Positions 57,321-64,000 of a stretch of DNA of 64,000 bases are shown here, piece after piece. Position numbers and translations under genes: made by a program. The notes beneath the pieces are model-generated. The model was not told the DNA's origin and ran no database searches. It saw only the letters and a program-made list of their open reading frames with translations. The stretch comes from Streptomyces showdoensis. Its GTDB lineage: Bacteria; Actinomycetota; Actinomycetes; Streptomycetales; Streptomycetaceae. Every line of letters begins with the position of its first letter. Position 1 is the first letter of the stretch. Where the stretch lies: contig NZ_BAAAXG010000026.1 in the NCBI RefSeq assembly GCF_039535475.1, forward strand, positions 372,001 to 436,000, in the 5' to 3' direction.

Positions 57321-57469
57321 AGCAGGATCTCCCGGTTGGCTCCGCCGCCCGCGCTCTTGCTGACGCACATGGTGATCGGGGCGGTCGACGGCGCGCACCA
57401 CCATACTGGCCGCCGCCGCCCTGTACCCGACCCGGCGTGGATCGGCCATGGGCAATCCGGCCGAAGTCA

Positions 57470-57493
57470 GGCCGGACCGGCGGAGGTCCGGCC
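57470..57493 (-). terminator. Terminator after the mshB operon
   Basis: 9-bp stem GGCCGGACC (57470-57478) with GGTCCGGCC (57485-57493), 6-base loop; 36 bases after the DUF6113-like gene's stop. Confidence 0.7.
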
Positions 57494-57529
57494 CGGCCTT
57501 CGGGGCGGGGCCGGGTCAAGTGGGCCTGT

Positions 57530-57874
57530 TCACGGGGCCGGTCGCGACAGCCGGTTCATCGTGGCGCACATCACAGCGACGGCCATGCCGCCGAGCAGGA
57601 AGACCATCTCCCCGAGTCCGCCGCCGAACAGGCCGTCGCCCTCGGGGCGCCCGAAGCTGAGCACCACGATGGCGACCAGCCACCCGCCGCCGGAGGCCGC
57701 GACGCCCAGCTGGGTGCCGGTGGCGATCCGGCCGCCGTAGAAGACGGCCGCTGAGGCGAGCAGGGCCAGCAGCAACCCGGCCGGGAACCAGGCCGCTTGG
57801 ACCAGGGAGCCGGCCGCCCCGACGAGGGCGCCGAGGACGACGAGCACCGCGTACCAGACGTAACGCCCCTTCAC
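57530..57874 (-). CDS. Small membrane protein linked to mshB (DUF6113-like)
   Basis: A 114-residue protein with about four membrane helices ([75 protein letters not shown]). The GTG start overlaps the mshB stop in GTGA, so it is translationally coupled to mycothiol synthesis. M. tuberculosis Rv1171 lies next to mshB in the same way (from memory). The function is unknown. Confidence 0.85.
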   Translation of the reverse strand: MKGRYVWYAVLVVLGALVGAAGSLVQAAWFPAGLLLALLASAAVFYGGRIATGTQLGVAASGGGWLVAIVVLSFGRPEGDGLFGGGLGEMVFLLGGMAVAVMCATMNRLSRPAP

Positions 57875-58761
57875 GAGGCGACTCCGGCGAAGAGATCGGT
57901 CTCGCGTTCGCCCGCGGGCGCGCCGGACGCGCCGTGGACCAACTCGTAGTACTCGGTGGTGAAGATCGGCTGGCCCAGGTTGTTGGAGAGGGCGAAGAAG
58001 GGGCCGTCGACGGCGATCTGGGTGACGTGGGCGCGCATGGCGGCGGTCTTGCGGGCCGCGTGGGCGCCGGCGCCGTCGATCTCGGCGGTGATCCGGGCGT
58101 CGTCGACGACTCCGGGCAGGTCGCCGACCTCGGCGGCGGCGGGGAAGACGGAGCCCTCGGCGCGCAGCCGGTCGAAGCCGGCCTCGACGACCGGGCGCGG
58201 GAGCCGGTTCCAGTAGATCTTGGCGATCGCGTGGGCGGGACCGAGCTCGGGCCGGTAGGCGGGGTCGGCGGCCAGTTCGGCGGCGCGGGTGGCGACCCGG
58301 TGGGCCTGGATGTGGTCCGGGTGGCCGTAGCCGCCGTCGGGGTCGTAGGTGACCAGGACCTGCGGCCGGGTCTCGCGGATCACCTCCACGAGGTACGGCG
58401 CGGCGGTGTCGACGTCCGTGTTCCAGAAGGCGTTCGGACGCCCGTTCTGCTCGGCGCCCATCATCCCGGAGTCGCGGAAGCGCCCCGGGCCGCCGAGGAA
58501 GCGGTGGTCGGTGACCCCCAGCTCCTTCATCGCGGCGTCGAGTTCGCCGACCCGGTGCTCGCCGAGCCGGTCCTCCCGGTCGGGCGCCAGGTGGGCGAGC
58601 TCGGGCGGGATGACCTCGCCCTCCTCGCCCAGGGTGCAGGTCACCAGGGTGACCTGGGCGCCCTCGGCCGCGTACCTGGCCATGGTGGCGCCGTTGTTGA
58701 TCGACTCGTCGTCCGGGTGGGCGTGCACCAGGAGCAGACGACGGGCGGGAAGAACCGTCAT
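57871..58761 (-). CDS. mshB: GlcNAc-inositol deacetylase MshB (mycothiol biosynthesis)
   Basis: A 296-residue zinc deacetylase of the LmbE/PIG-L fold: [20 protein letters not shown] (zinc His and Asp), [20 protein letters not shown] (second zinc His), and the C-terminal [15 protein letters not shown]. It removes acetyl from GlcNAc-Ins, the second step of mycothiol synthesis, in the cytoplasm. The ATG at 58761 starts [12 protein letters not shown]. This is a strong marker of an actinomycete. It is 42 bp downstream of a small membrane protein gene on the same strand. Confidence 0.94.
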   Translation of the reverse strand: MTVLPARRLLLVHAHPDDESINNGATMARYAAEGAQVTLVTCTLGEEGEVIPPELAHLAPDREDRLGEHRVGELDAAMKELGVTDHRFLGGPGRFRDSGMMGAEQNGRPNAFWNTDVDTAAPYLVEVIRETRPQVLVTYDPDGGYGHPDHIQAHRVATRAAELAADPAYRPELGPAHAIAKIYWNRLPRPVVEAGFDRLRAEGSVFPAAAEVGDLPGVVDDARITAEIDGAGAHAARKTAAMRAHVTQIAVDGPFFALSNNLGQPIFTTEYYELVHGASGAPAGERETDLFAGVAS

Positions 58762-58802
58762 GGCCCCACCCTACGAGGCGGGACCACCGGCGGAGCGGCA
58801 GG

Positions 58803-58997
58803 TCAGAACTTCAGTCCGCCGATCATGCTCGCCACGTTCGTGGTGAGCGTGCTGATGGACGGGGCGATGGACGAGCTCGCGAGGTAGAACCCGAGGAGCG
58901 CGCAGATCGCCGCGTGCCCGGCCTTGAGCCCGGATTTCCGGATGAGCAGGAAGACGACGATCGCCAGCAGCACAACCACCGAAATCGAGAGTGCCAC
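58803..58997 (-). CDS. Small two-helix membrane protein
   Basis: A 64-residue protein: helix MALSISVVVLLAIVVFLLIR, a short KSGLKAGHAA loop, second segment ICALLGFYLASSSIAPSIS. The GTG at 58997 is preceded by GGAGGTGA, the strongest ribosome site in the window. High translation is likely. No family known to me; it may be part of the mshB transcript. Confidence 0.8.
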   Translation of the reverse strand: MALSISVVVLLAIVVFLLIRKSGLKAGHAAICALLGFYLASSSIAPSISTLTTNVASMIGGLKF

Positions 58998-59073
58998 GGC
59001 GGTTCACCTCCATACTTCTTCGGGTCGGACGTTCGATCGGCATGTGCCAGGGGATGCATACCCACCTAGCGCT

Positions 59074-59101
59074 ACGGATCATAACTATCCGTGCGATCGC
59101 A
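59074..59101. promoter_or_regulatory. Palindromic sites in the AT-rich divergent promoter
   Basis: ACGGAT-N7-ATCCGT (59074-59092), then TGCGATCGCA (59092-59101). Both lie in the 156-bp gap between the divergent small membrane protein and S9 peptidase genes, in the most AT-rich stretch nearby. They are candidate operators. Confidence 0.4.
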
Positions 59102-59140
59102 TCGATCGGTGTACGGGGGCATGAGGGGGCGCACGGCCGC

Positions 59141-59146
59141 TAGTTT
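59141..59146 (+). promoter_or_regulatory. -10 box for a leaderless S9 peptidase message
   Basis: TAGTTT at 59141-59146, 7 bases before the ATG at 59154, with no ribosome site. It favours this start over the ATG at 59121. Confidence 0.55.
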
Positions 59147-59153
59147 CGGTCAC

Positions 59154-61301
59154 ATGACTTCGTCACGAGACTCCCTTTCGTTCCCCCGTCGCTCCGCGCG
59201 GACGCAGCGGTTCACGCTCGGCGCGCCGCGCGCGTTCAGCGTGTCGCCGGACGGCGGGCGGGTGGTGTTCGTCCGGTCCGGCTCGGGGACGGACCGGTCC
59301 CACGGGCTGTGGGTGCTGGACCTCGACGGGCCCGACGGCCCGGTCGAGCGCCTGGCGGCCGATCCGCGGGCGCTGCTCGCCGGCGCGGAGGAGGAGTTGC
59401 CCGCGGAGGAGCGGGCGCGCCGGGAGCGGAGCCGGGAGGGCTCGGGCGGGATCGTGGGCTACGCCGCGGACGGGGCCGTGGAGTTGGCGGCCTTCGCCCT
59501 GTCCGGGCGCCTGTTCACGGCGGAGCTGCGGGCCGGCACGGCCCGCGAACTGCCGGTGCCGGGGCCGGTGGTCGACCCGCGCCCCTCGCCGGACGGGCGG
59601 TACGTCGCCTACGCGGCGGGCGGGGCGCTGCGGGTGACGGGCACCGACCCGGGCTCCGGGACGGGCGGGGACCGGGCGCTGGCCGAGCCGGAGGCGGAGG
59701 GCGTGACGTACGGCCTGGCGGAGTTCGCGGCCTCGGAGGAGATGGGCCGCAGCCGGGGCTTCTGGTGGGCGCCGTCCTCGGACCGGCTGCTCGTGGCGCG
59801 GGTGGACGAGCGGCCGGTGCGGCGCTGGTGGATCGCGGATCCGGCGCACCCGGACCGCGCACCGCACCCGGTGGCCTACCCGGCGGCGGGCACGCCCAAC
59901 GCGGAGGTGGGGCTGGTCCTGGTGGGCCTCGACGGGGCCCGCACGGAGGTGGTGTGGGACCGGGAGGCGTACCCGTACCTGGCCCGGGTCCACTGGTCGG
60001 GCGACGGGGCGCCGCTGCTCCTGGTGCAGGCCCGGGACCAGCGCTCCCAGGCGCATCTGGAGGTCGATCCGGGGTCGGGGGCGACGCGGCCGGTGCTCCG
60101 GGAGGAGGACCCGGTGTGGCTGGAGCTGTTCACGGGCGTCCCGGCCCGGACACCGGACGGGCGGCTGGTGCGGATCGCCGACCTCGGCGGCGCCCGGGTG
60201 CTCGCGGTCGGGGACCGGGTGCTGACGGACGGCTCGCTGCACGTGCGGGCGGTGCTCGACGTGGGAGCGGAAGATGTCCTGATCTCGGCGTCGGCGGGTG
60301 AGGCGGCGGAGGCTCCCGAGATCGGTGAGATCCATGTGTACCGGGTAGGCCCCCGGGGTGCGGAGCGGGTCTCGGAGGGTGCCGGGGTGCACGGAGCGGT
60401 GCGTTCCGGTGCGGTGACGGTGCTGTCCTCGGCGCGGCCGGAGGTCCCGGGGAGCACGGTGCGGGTGCTGCGGGACGGGAAGGCGGTCGCCGAGGTCGCC
60501 TCGTACGCGCAGACTCCCCCGCTCGCCGCCGACGCGCGGCTGGTCGAGGCGGGCGCACGGCGGATCCCGTGCGCCGTGCTGCTTCCCTCGTCCTGGTCGG
60601 AGGGCGACGGTCCGCTGCCGGTGCTCCTGGACCCGTACGGGGGCCCGCACGGGCAGCGGGTGCTCGCCGCGCACAACCCGTATCTGACCTCCCGCTGGTT
60701 CGCCGAGCAGGGCTTCGCCGTGATCGTCGCGGACGGGCGCGGCATGCCGGGCCGCTCGCCCGCCTGGGAGAAGGCGGTCAGCCGTGACCTCGCCCTCACC
60801 CTCGACGACCAGATCGAGGCGCTGCACGGGCTCGCCGGCCGCTTCCCGCTCGACCTCGGGCGGGTGGCGATCCGCGGCTGGTCGTACGGCGGTTACCTCG
60901 CCGCCCTGGCGGCGCTGCGGCGGCCGGACGTCTTCCACGCGGCCGTGGTGGGCGCCCCGGTCACGGACTGGCGGCTCTACGACACCCACTACACCGAGCG
61001 CTATCTGGGCCGCCCGGACGAGGAGCCCGCCGTCTACGCGGCGAACTCCCTGGTGACGGACGAGGGGCTGGGCGAGGCGGCCGAGCCGGCCCGGCCGATG
61101 ATGATCGTCCACGGGCTCGCCGACGACAACGTGGTGGCGGCGCACACCCTGCGGCTCTCCTCCGCGCTCCTCGCGGCCGGACGGCCGCACGAGGTGCTGC
61201 CGCTCTCGGGCGTCACGCACATGACGCCGCAGGAACAGGTGGCGGAGAACCTGCTGCTGCTCCAGGTGGAGTTCCTGAAGCGGTCGCTGGGACCGGCCTG
61301 A
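59154..61301 (+). CDS. S9 family prolyl oligopeptidase/dipeptidyl peptidase
   Basis: A 715-residue cytoplasmic serine peptidase: N-terminal beta-propeller with repeats (FSVSPDGGRVVFVRSGSG, PRPSPDGRYVAYAAGGALRV), then a C-terminal alpha/beta hydrolase with catalytic S577 in GWSYGGYLAA, acid among D657/D658 in GLADDNVVAAH and His689 in GVTHMTPQE. The EE of dipeptidyl peptidases appears as FAASEEMGRSRGFWWAPSSD, so DPP IV-like cleavage of N-terminal dipeptides is likely. It is adjacent with no gap to the convergent membrane protein gene. Confidence 0.9.
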   Translation: MTSSRDSLSFPRRSARTQRFTLGAPRAFSVSPDGGRVVFVRSGSGTDRSHGLWVLDLDGPDGPVERLAADPRALLAGAEEELPAEERARRERSREGSGGIVGYAADGAVELAAFALSGRLFTAELRAGTARELPVPGPVVDPRPSPDGRYVAYAAGGALRVTGTDPGSGTGGDRALAEPEAEGVTYGLAEFAASEEMGRSRGFWWAPSSDRLLVARVDERPVRRWWIADPAHPDRAPHPVAYPAAGTPNAEVGLVLVGLDGARTEVVWDREAYPYLARVHWSGDGAPLLLVQARDQRSQAHLEVDPGSGATRPVLREEDPVWLELFTGVPARTPDGRLVRIADLGGARVLAVGDRVLTDGSLHVRAVLDVGAEDVLISASAGEAAEAPEIGEIHVYRVGPRGAERVSEGAGVHGAVRSGAVTVLSSARPEVPGSTVRVLRDGKAVAEVASYAQTPPLAADARLVEAGARRIPCAVLLPSSWSEGDGPLPVLLDPYGGPHGQRVLAAHNPYLTSRWFAEQGFAVIVADGRGMPGRSPAWEKAVSRDLALTLDDQIEALHGLAGRFPLDLGRVAIRGWSYGGYLAALAALRRPDVFHAAVVGAPVTDWRLYDTHYTERYLGRPDEEPAVYAANSLVTDEGLGEAAEPARPMMIVHGLADDNVVAAHTLRLSSALLAAGRPHEVLPLSGVTHMTPQEQVAENLLLLQVEFLKRSLGPA

Positions 61302-62246
61302 TCACCAGCCGGGCGGCCGCCGCGCGGGCGGGGCAGGGGGCAGGGCGGCGACGGGCCGGTACGGTGACCGGCGCCGCGCCCCCGGCCGCGCGAGCAGCAC
61401 CATGACGGCGGCCCCGGCGAGCACCGCGAAGACGGAGGTGAGGACCGCGAGGAGGGTGTCGGCCTCCAGGTCCGCGAGGCCGCCGAACCAGCCGGCGCGC
61501 AGCGCGGTGGCCACGCCGCCGGTGCCCCAGCCGGTGAGCAGCAGCCCGGCGAGCAGGCCGACCGGCCGGGCGTGCCGGGCGCGGGTGAGGGCGCTGAGGG
61601 CGGCGGCGAGCAGCAGCAGGGTCAGCACGACGTCCAGCCAGCCGGGCGGGACGGCGAGGGCGGGCAGCAGCAGGGAGCGTCCGCCGGTGAACCGGTCGAC
61701 GGTGAACTCGACCGGCAGCGCGGTCGCCCAGTGCACCTCCCAGGCCGCCCAGACCAGCGCGGCGAGCCCGCACAGCGCCCCGGCGGCGACGGCGGGCCCG
61801 GTGCGCGGGCGGGTCGGGCCGCCGGGCTCCCCCTCGCGCTCCTGCTCGTGCTCGTCGCGGCGGCCGGCGGAGGCGGTGACGACCAGGCCGGCGGCGAGGG
61901 CGAGCGTGAGCAGGGTGGTGACCAGGGCGTCGACGCCGGCGGCCCACAGGCCGGGCAGCCGCAGCGCGAGGGTGGTGAGCCCGGTGACGGCCAGCGCGGG
62001 TCCGGCGAGCGAGGAGCGCAGGGCGGCGAACGCGGTGGCCAGGTAGGCGACGAGCAGCACCGGGTCGACGAGCGAGGTGGCGGCCCGGCGCCTCAGCAGG
62101 AAGGCGCGGTCCCCCGCCCAGTACCAGAGCAGTTCGACGGGCGACCGGAAGGTGGCCAGGTCGCTCAGCAGCCAGACGACGATGACGAGGGCGAGCGCGG
62201 CGCACAGGGCGGCGCCGGTGAGACGTGCCGTTCGTGTCACAGTCAC
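61302..62246 (-). CDS. Polytopic membrane protein, unrecognised
   Basis: A 314-residue protein with 8 to 9 hydrophobic segments (for example LTGAALCAALALVIVVWLLS, VDALVTTLLTLALAAGLVVT, WLDVVLTLLLLAAALSAL) and an acidic/Arg loop (GRRDEHEQEREGEPGG). It has no family I know. The GTG at 62246 is the first codon of the segment with normal codon use; a GTG at 62240 is also possible. Its stop abuts the S9 peptidase stop. A 14-bp palindrome lies 42 bp upstream. Confidence 0.78.
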   Translation of the reverse strand: MTVTRTARLTGAALCAALALVIVVWLLSDLATFRSPVELLWYWAGDRAFLLRRRAATSLVDPVLLVAYLATAFAALRSSLAGPALAVTGLTTLALRLPGLWAAGVDALVTTLLTLALAAGLVVTASAGRRDEHEQEREGEPGGPTRPRTGPAVAAGALCGLAALVWAAWEVHWATALPVEFTVDRFTGGRSLLLPALAVPPGWLDVVLTLLLLAAALSALTRARHARPVGLLAGLLLTGWGTGGVATALRAGWFGGLADLEADTLLAVLTSVFAVLAGAAVMVLLARPGARRRSPYRPVAALPPAPPARRPPGW

Positions 62247-62287
62247 GGGGCCGATACTCACGGTCGCGATGGGCCGGGACAAGCGGT

Positions 62288-62301
62288 TCCGCATATGCGG
62301 A
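62288..62301. promoter_or_regulatory. Perfect 14-bp palindrome
   Basis: TCCGCATATGCGGA at 62288-62301, upstream of the membrane protein gene and within the 201-bp gap after the peptide-transporter operon. The symmetry and position fit a dimeric repressor site. Confidence 0.5.
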
Positions 62302-62331
62302 GGGATTGTGCGTCAAGTCGGTTCGCGGAGT

Positions 62332-62367
62332 GACCGGTCGGGGCGACATGGCGCGCCCCGACCGGTC
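62332..62367 (-). terminator. Terminator of the peptide-transporter operon
   Basis: 14-bp perfect stem (62332-62345 with 62354-62367), 8-base loop, about 80 bases beyond the stop of the ATPase gene at 62448. Confidence 0.85.
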
Positions 62368-62447
62368 CAACGGCACCCGCACGGCCGTACGCTGTCGAGC
62401 GTCCCGCGTCCGTATATCGGATCCAATTCGGTGAAGTTGCCCGGACG

Positions 62448-63521
62448 TTAAGCCTCCGGAGGCGGGTCGGGGGTGCCGGGGGTCTCCGTGCCGTTCTCCG
62501 GCGGCACCACCTGCTTCTCCTCCGCGAAGTGGCAGGCCGAGTCGTGCTTGGCCGGGGTGTCGGTCAGCCGGAAGACCGCCGGGACGGCGAGCAGCGGGAC
62601 CTCCAGGGTGCAGCGCTCCTGGGCCTTCCAGCAGCGGGTGCGGAAGCGGCAGCCGGAGGGGACGTTCGCCGGGGAGGGCACGTCGCCGGTGAGGATGATC
62701 CGCTCCCGGTGCTCGCGCGCCTCGGGGTCGGGCACCGGCACCGCGGAGAGCAGCGCCTGGGTGTAGGGGTGGGTGGGGTGGTCGTAGATCTGCGCGTCGG
62801 TGCCGATCTCCACGATCCGGCCCAGGTACATCACCCCGACCCGGTCGGAGATGTGCCGGACGATCGACAGGTCGTGCGCGATGAACACGTACGAGAGGCT
62901 GAACTCGTTCTGCAGCCGCTCCAGCAGGTTCACCACCTGGGCCTGGACGGAGACGTCCAGCGCGGAGACCGGCTCGTCGGCCACGATGATCTCGGGCTGG
63001 AGGGCGAGGCCGCGGGCGATGCCGATGCGCTGGCGCTGGCCGCCGGAGAACTGGTGCGGGTACCGGTTGATGTACTCCGGGTTGAGGCCGACGACGTCGA
63101 GCAGGTCCTGGACCTTGCGGCGCCGGTCGCCCTTGGGCGCGACCTCGGGGTGGATCTCGTACGGCTCGCCGATGATGTCGCCGACCGTCATGCGCGGGTT
63201 CAGCGAGGTGTACGGGTCCTGGAACACCATCTGGATGTTCCGGCGCACGGCCTTGAGGGCGCGCGGGGACATCGTGGTGAGGTCCTCGCCCTTGTACGAG
63301 ATGGAGCCGGCGGTCGGCCGCTCCAGGTTGACCAGCATCTTCGCCACGGTCGACTTGCCGCAGCCGGACTCGCCGACGATGCCGAGGGTCTCGCCCGCCG
63401 CGAGGTCGAAGTCGACGCCGTCCACCGCCTTGACCGCGCCGACCTGCTTCTTGAAGAGGATGCCCTGGGTCAGCGGATAGTGCTTGACCAGGTCGCGGAC
63501 CTGGAGAATCGCCTCAGCCAT
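62448..63521 (-). CDS. Oligopeptide ABC transporter ATPase, DppF/OppF type
   Basis: A 357-residue ABC ATPase: Walker A GESGCGKST, Q-loop MVFQDPYTSLNPRMTV, signature FSGGQRQRIG, Walker B IIVADEPVSALD, H-loop IAHDLS, and the Opp-family tail with Cys pairs (GCRFRTRCWKAQERCTL, then HDSACHF) that in relatives bind an Fe-S or metal centre. It couples ATP to peptide uptake. The ATG overlaps the upstream ATPase stop by 8 bp. It is the last gene of the operon, followed by a terminator. Confidence 0.94.
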   Translation of the reverse strand: MAEAILQVRDLVKHYPLTQGILFKKQVGAVKAVDGVDFDLAAGETLGIVGESGCGKSTVAKMLVNLERPTAGSISYKGEDLTTMSPRALKAVRRNIQMVFQDPYTSLNPRMTVGDIIGEPYEIHPEVAPKGDRRRKVQDLLDVVGLNPEYINRYPHQFSGGQRQRIGIARGLALQPEIIVADEPVSALDVSVQAQVVNLLERLQNEFSLSYVFIAHDLSIVRHISDRVGVMYLGRIVEIGTDAQIYDHPTHPYTQALLSAVPVPDPEAREHRERIILTGDVPSPANVPSGCRFRTRCWKAQERCTLEVPLLAVPAVFRLTDTPAKHDSACHFAEEKQVVPPENGTETPGTPDPPPEA

Positions 63522-64000
63522 GGAGGCACTCCTTCCAGAAGTGGCAGGCGCTCGACCGCGGTACGGGCGATTCGGTGACGTCGTACAGCGGCGGCACGTC
63601 CGTGCGGCACACGTCCTGGGCCAGCGGGCAGCGCGGGTTGAAGGCGCAGCCCGAGGGGATGGCGAGCAGGTTGGGCGGCAGGCCCTTGATCGCGTAGAGC
63701 TCCTGGCCCTTCTGGTCCAGCCGCGGGATCGAGTCGAGCAGCCCGCGCGTGTACGGGTGGGCGGGGGCCTTGTAGATCTCGTGGACCGGGGCATGCTCGA
63801 CGATCCGGCCCGCGTACATGACGGCGATCTTGTCGGCGACGTCGGCGACCACGCCGAGGTCGTGGGTGATCAGGATGAGCCCCATGTTGAGCTCGCGCTG
63901 GAGCTCCGCGAGCAGGTCCATGACCTGGGCCTGGACGGTGACGTCGAGGGCGGTGGTCGGCTCGTCGGCGATGATCAGCTCGGGTTCGAGGGCGAGCGCC
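63514..64000 (-). CDS. Oligopeptide ABC transporter ATPase, DppD/OppD type, N-terminal part missing
   Basis: C-terminal portion of an OppD/DppD ATPase; the Walker A and signature lie beyond the right edge. Visible are Walker B ELIIADEPTTALD, the H-loop ILITHDLGVVADV and the Opp-family tail with four Cys (SGCAFNPRCPLAQDVCRTDV, then SACHFWKECLHG). It partners with the DppF-like subunit encoded immediately downstream. This is a second, separate-subunit peptide transporter; the ABC operon at 12.8-18.3 kb has both ATPases fused. Confidence 0.92.
   Translation of the reverse strand, partial: ALALEPELIIADEPTTALDVTVQAQVMDLLAELQRELNMGLILITHDLGVVADVADKIAVMYAGRIVEHAPVHEIYKAPAHPYTRGLLDSIPRLDQKGQELYAIKGLPPNLLAIPSGCAFNPRCPLAQDVCRTDVPPLYDVTESPVPRSSACHFWKECLHG

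Noticed and set aside
1..64000. tRNA, rRNA, prophage, insertion sequence or integrase
   Set aside because: No cloverleaf-like sequence, transposase, integrase or terminal repeats were recognised in either strand.

Overview
The window is a 64-kb chromosomal segment of a high-GC actinomycete, almost certainly a Streptomyces. The evidence is the extreme third-position GC, frequent GTG starts, 4-base ATGA/GTGA gene overlaps, the mycothiol enzyme MshB, a 7Fe ferredoxin beside DapC, and actinobacteria-only families (DUF3107, DUF3117, DUF3152, DUF3492). The species cannot be named from sequence alone. I see no tRNA, rRNA, IS element, prophage or CRISPR array. Nearly all of the DNA is coding, and many convergent gene pairs are closed by long perfect hairpins.

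Layout. 1-6.5 kb: an alkyltransferase-like gene (cut by the window edge), a flippase-type membrane protein carrying a degenerate kinase domain, and two tandem secreted tripeptidyl-aminopeptidase-like lipoproteins. 6.5-28 kb: a conserved actinobacterial block in the order moeZ / DUF3152 protease / TetR / DUF3107 / ferritin-like protein / RhlE-type helicase. From memory this is the order of Mycobacterium tuberculosis Rv3206c to Rv3211. Two extra operons sit between moeZ and the DUF3152 gene. One is a putative exopolysaccharide operon (PelF-like DUF3492 glycosyltransferase, polytopic membrane protein, NAD-dependent epimerase, spherulin-4/GH135-like protein; 7.8-12.6 kb). The other is a dipeptide-type ABC uptake operon (12.8-18.3 kb) preceded by a consensus promoter and a Cys-ending leader peptide. 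28-35 kb: NYN nuclease, MarC, PHP phosphoesterase, zinc-ribbon protein, suppressor-of-fused protein, CorA and a lipoprotein.

35-44 kb: MgtE-N/CBS protein, DUF1003, Mrp ATPase, then tatB-htrA-antisigma-sigE with a divergent O-methyltransferase. This is an envelope-stress locus in the same order as Rv1220c-Rv1224 with mrp nearby. 44-62 kb: a second conserved block (DUF3117, enoyl-CoA hydratase, tag, DivIVA-like, folP2, LOG family, dapE, dapC, fdxA, GNAT, SirB1-like, mshB and its membrane partner), an S9 peptidase and a membrane protein. 62.4-64 kb: the distal ATPase genes of a second oligopeptide ABC transporter, running off the right edge.

How it fits together. DapE and DapC act in the succinylase branch of lysine/diaminopimelate synthesis. 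FolP makes folate, MshB makes mycothiol, and the SigE/anti-sigma/HtrA/TatB group handles envelope protein quality and export. The most interesting parts are the compact Pel-like polysaccharide operon, the leader-controlled ABC operon with a textbook leaderless promoter, two genes whose best-supported starts are non-standard codons (ATT and CTG), and the flippase with a pseudokinase insert. Several genes appear to make leaderless mRNAs (TANNNT, 6-7 bases, then the start codon).
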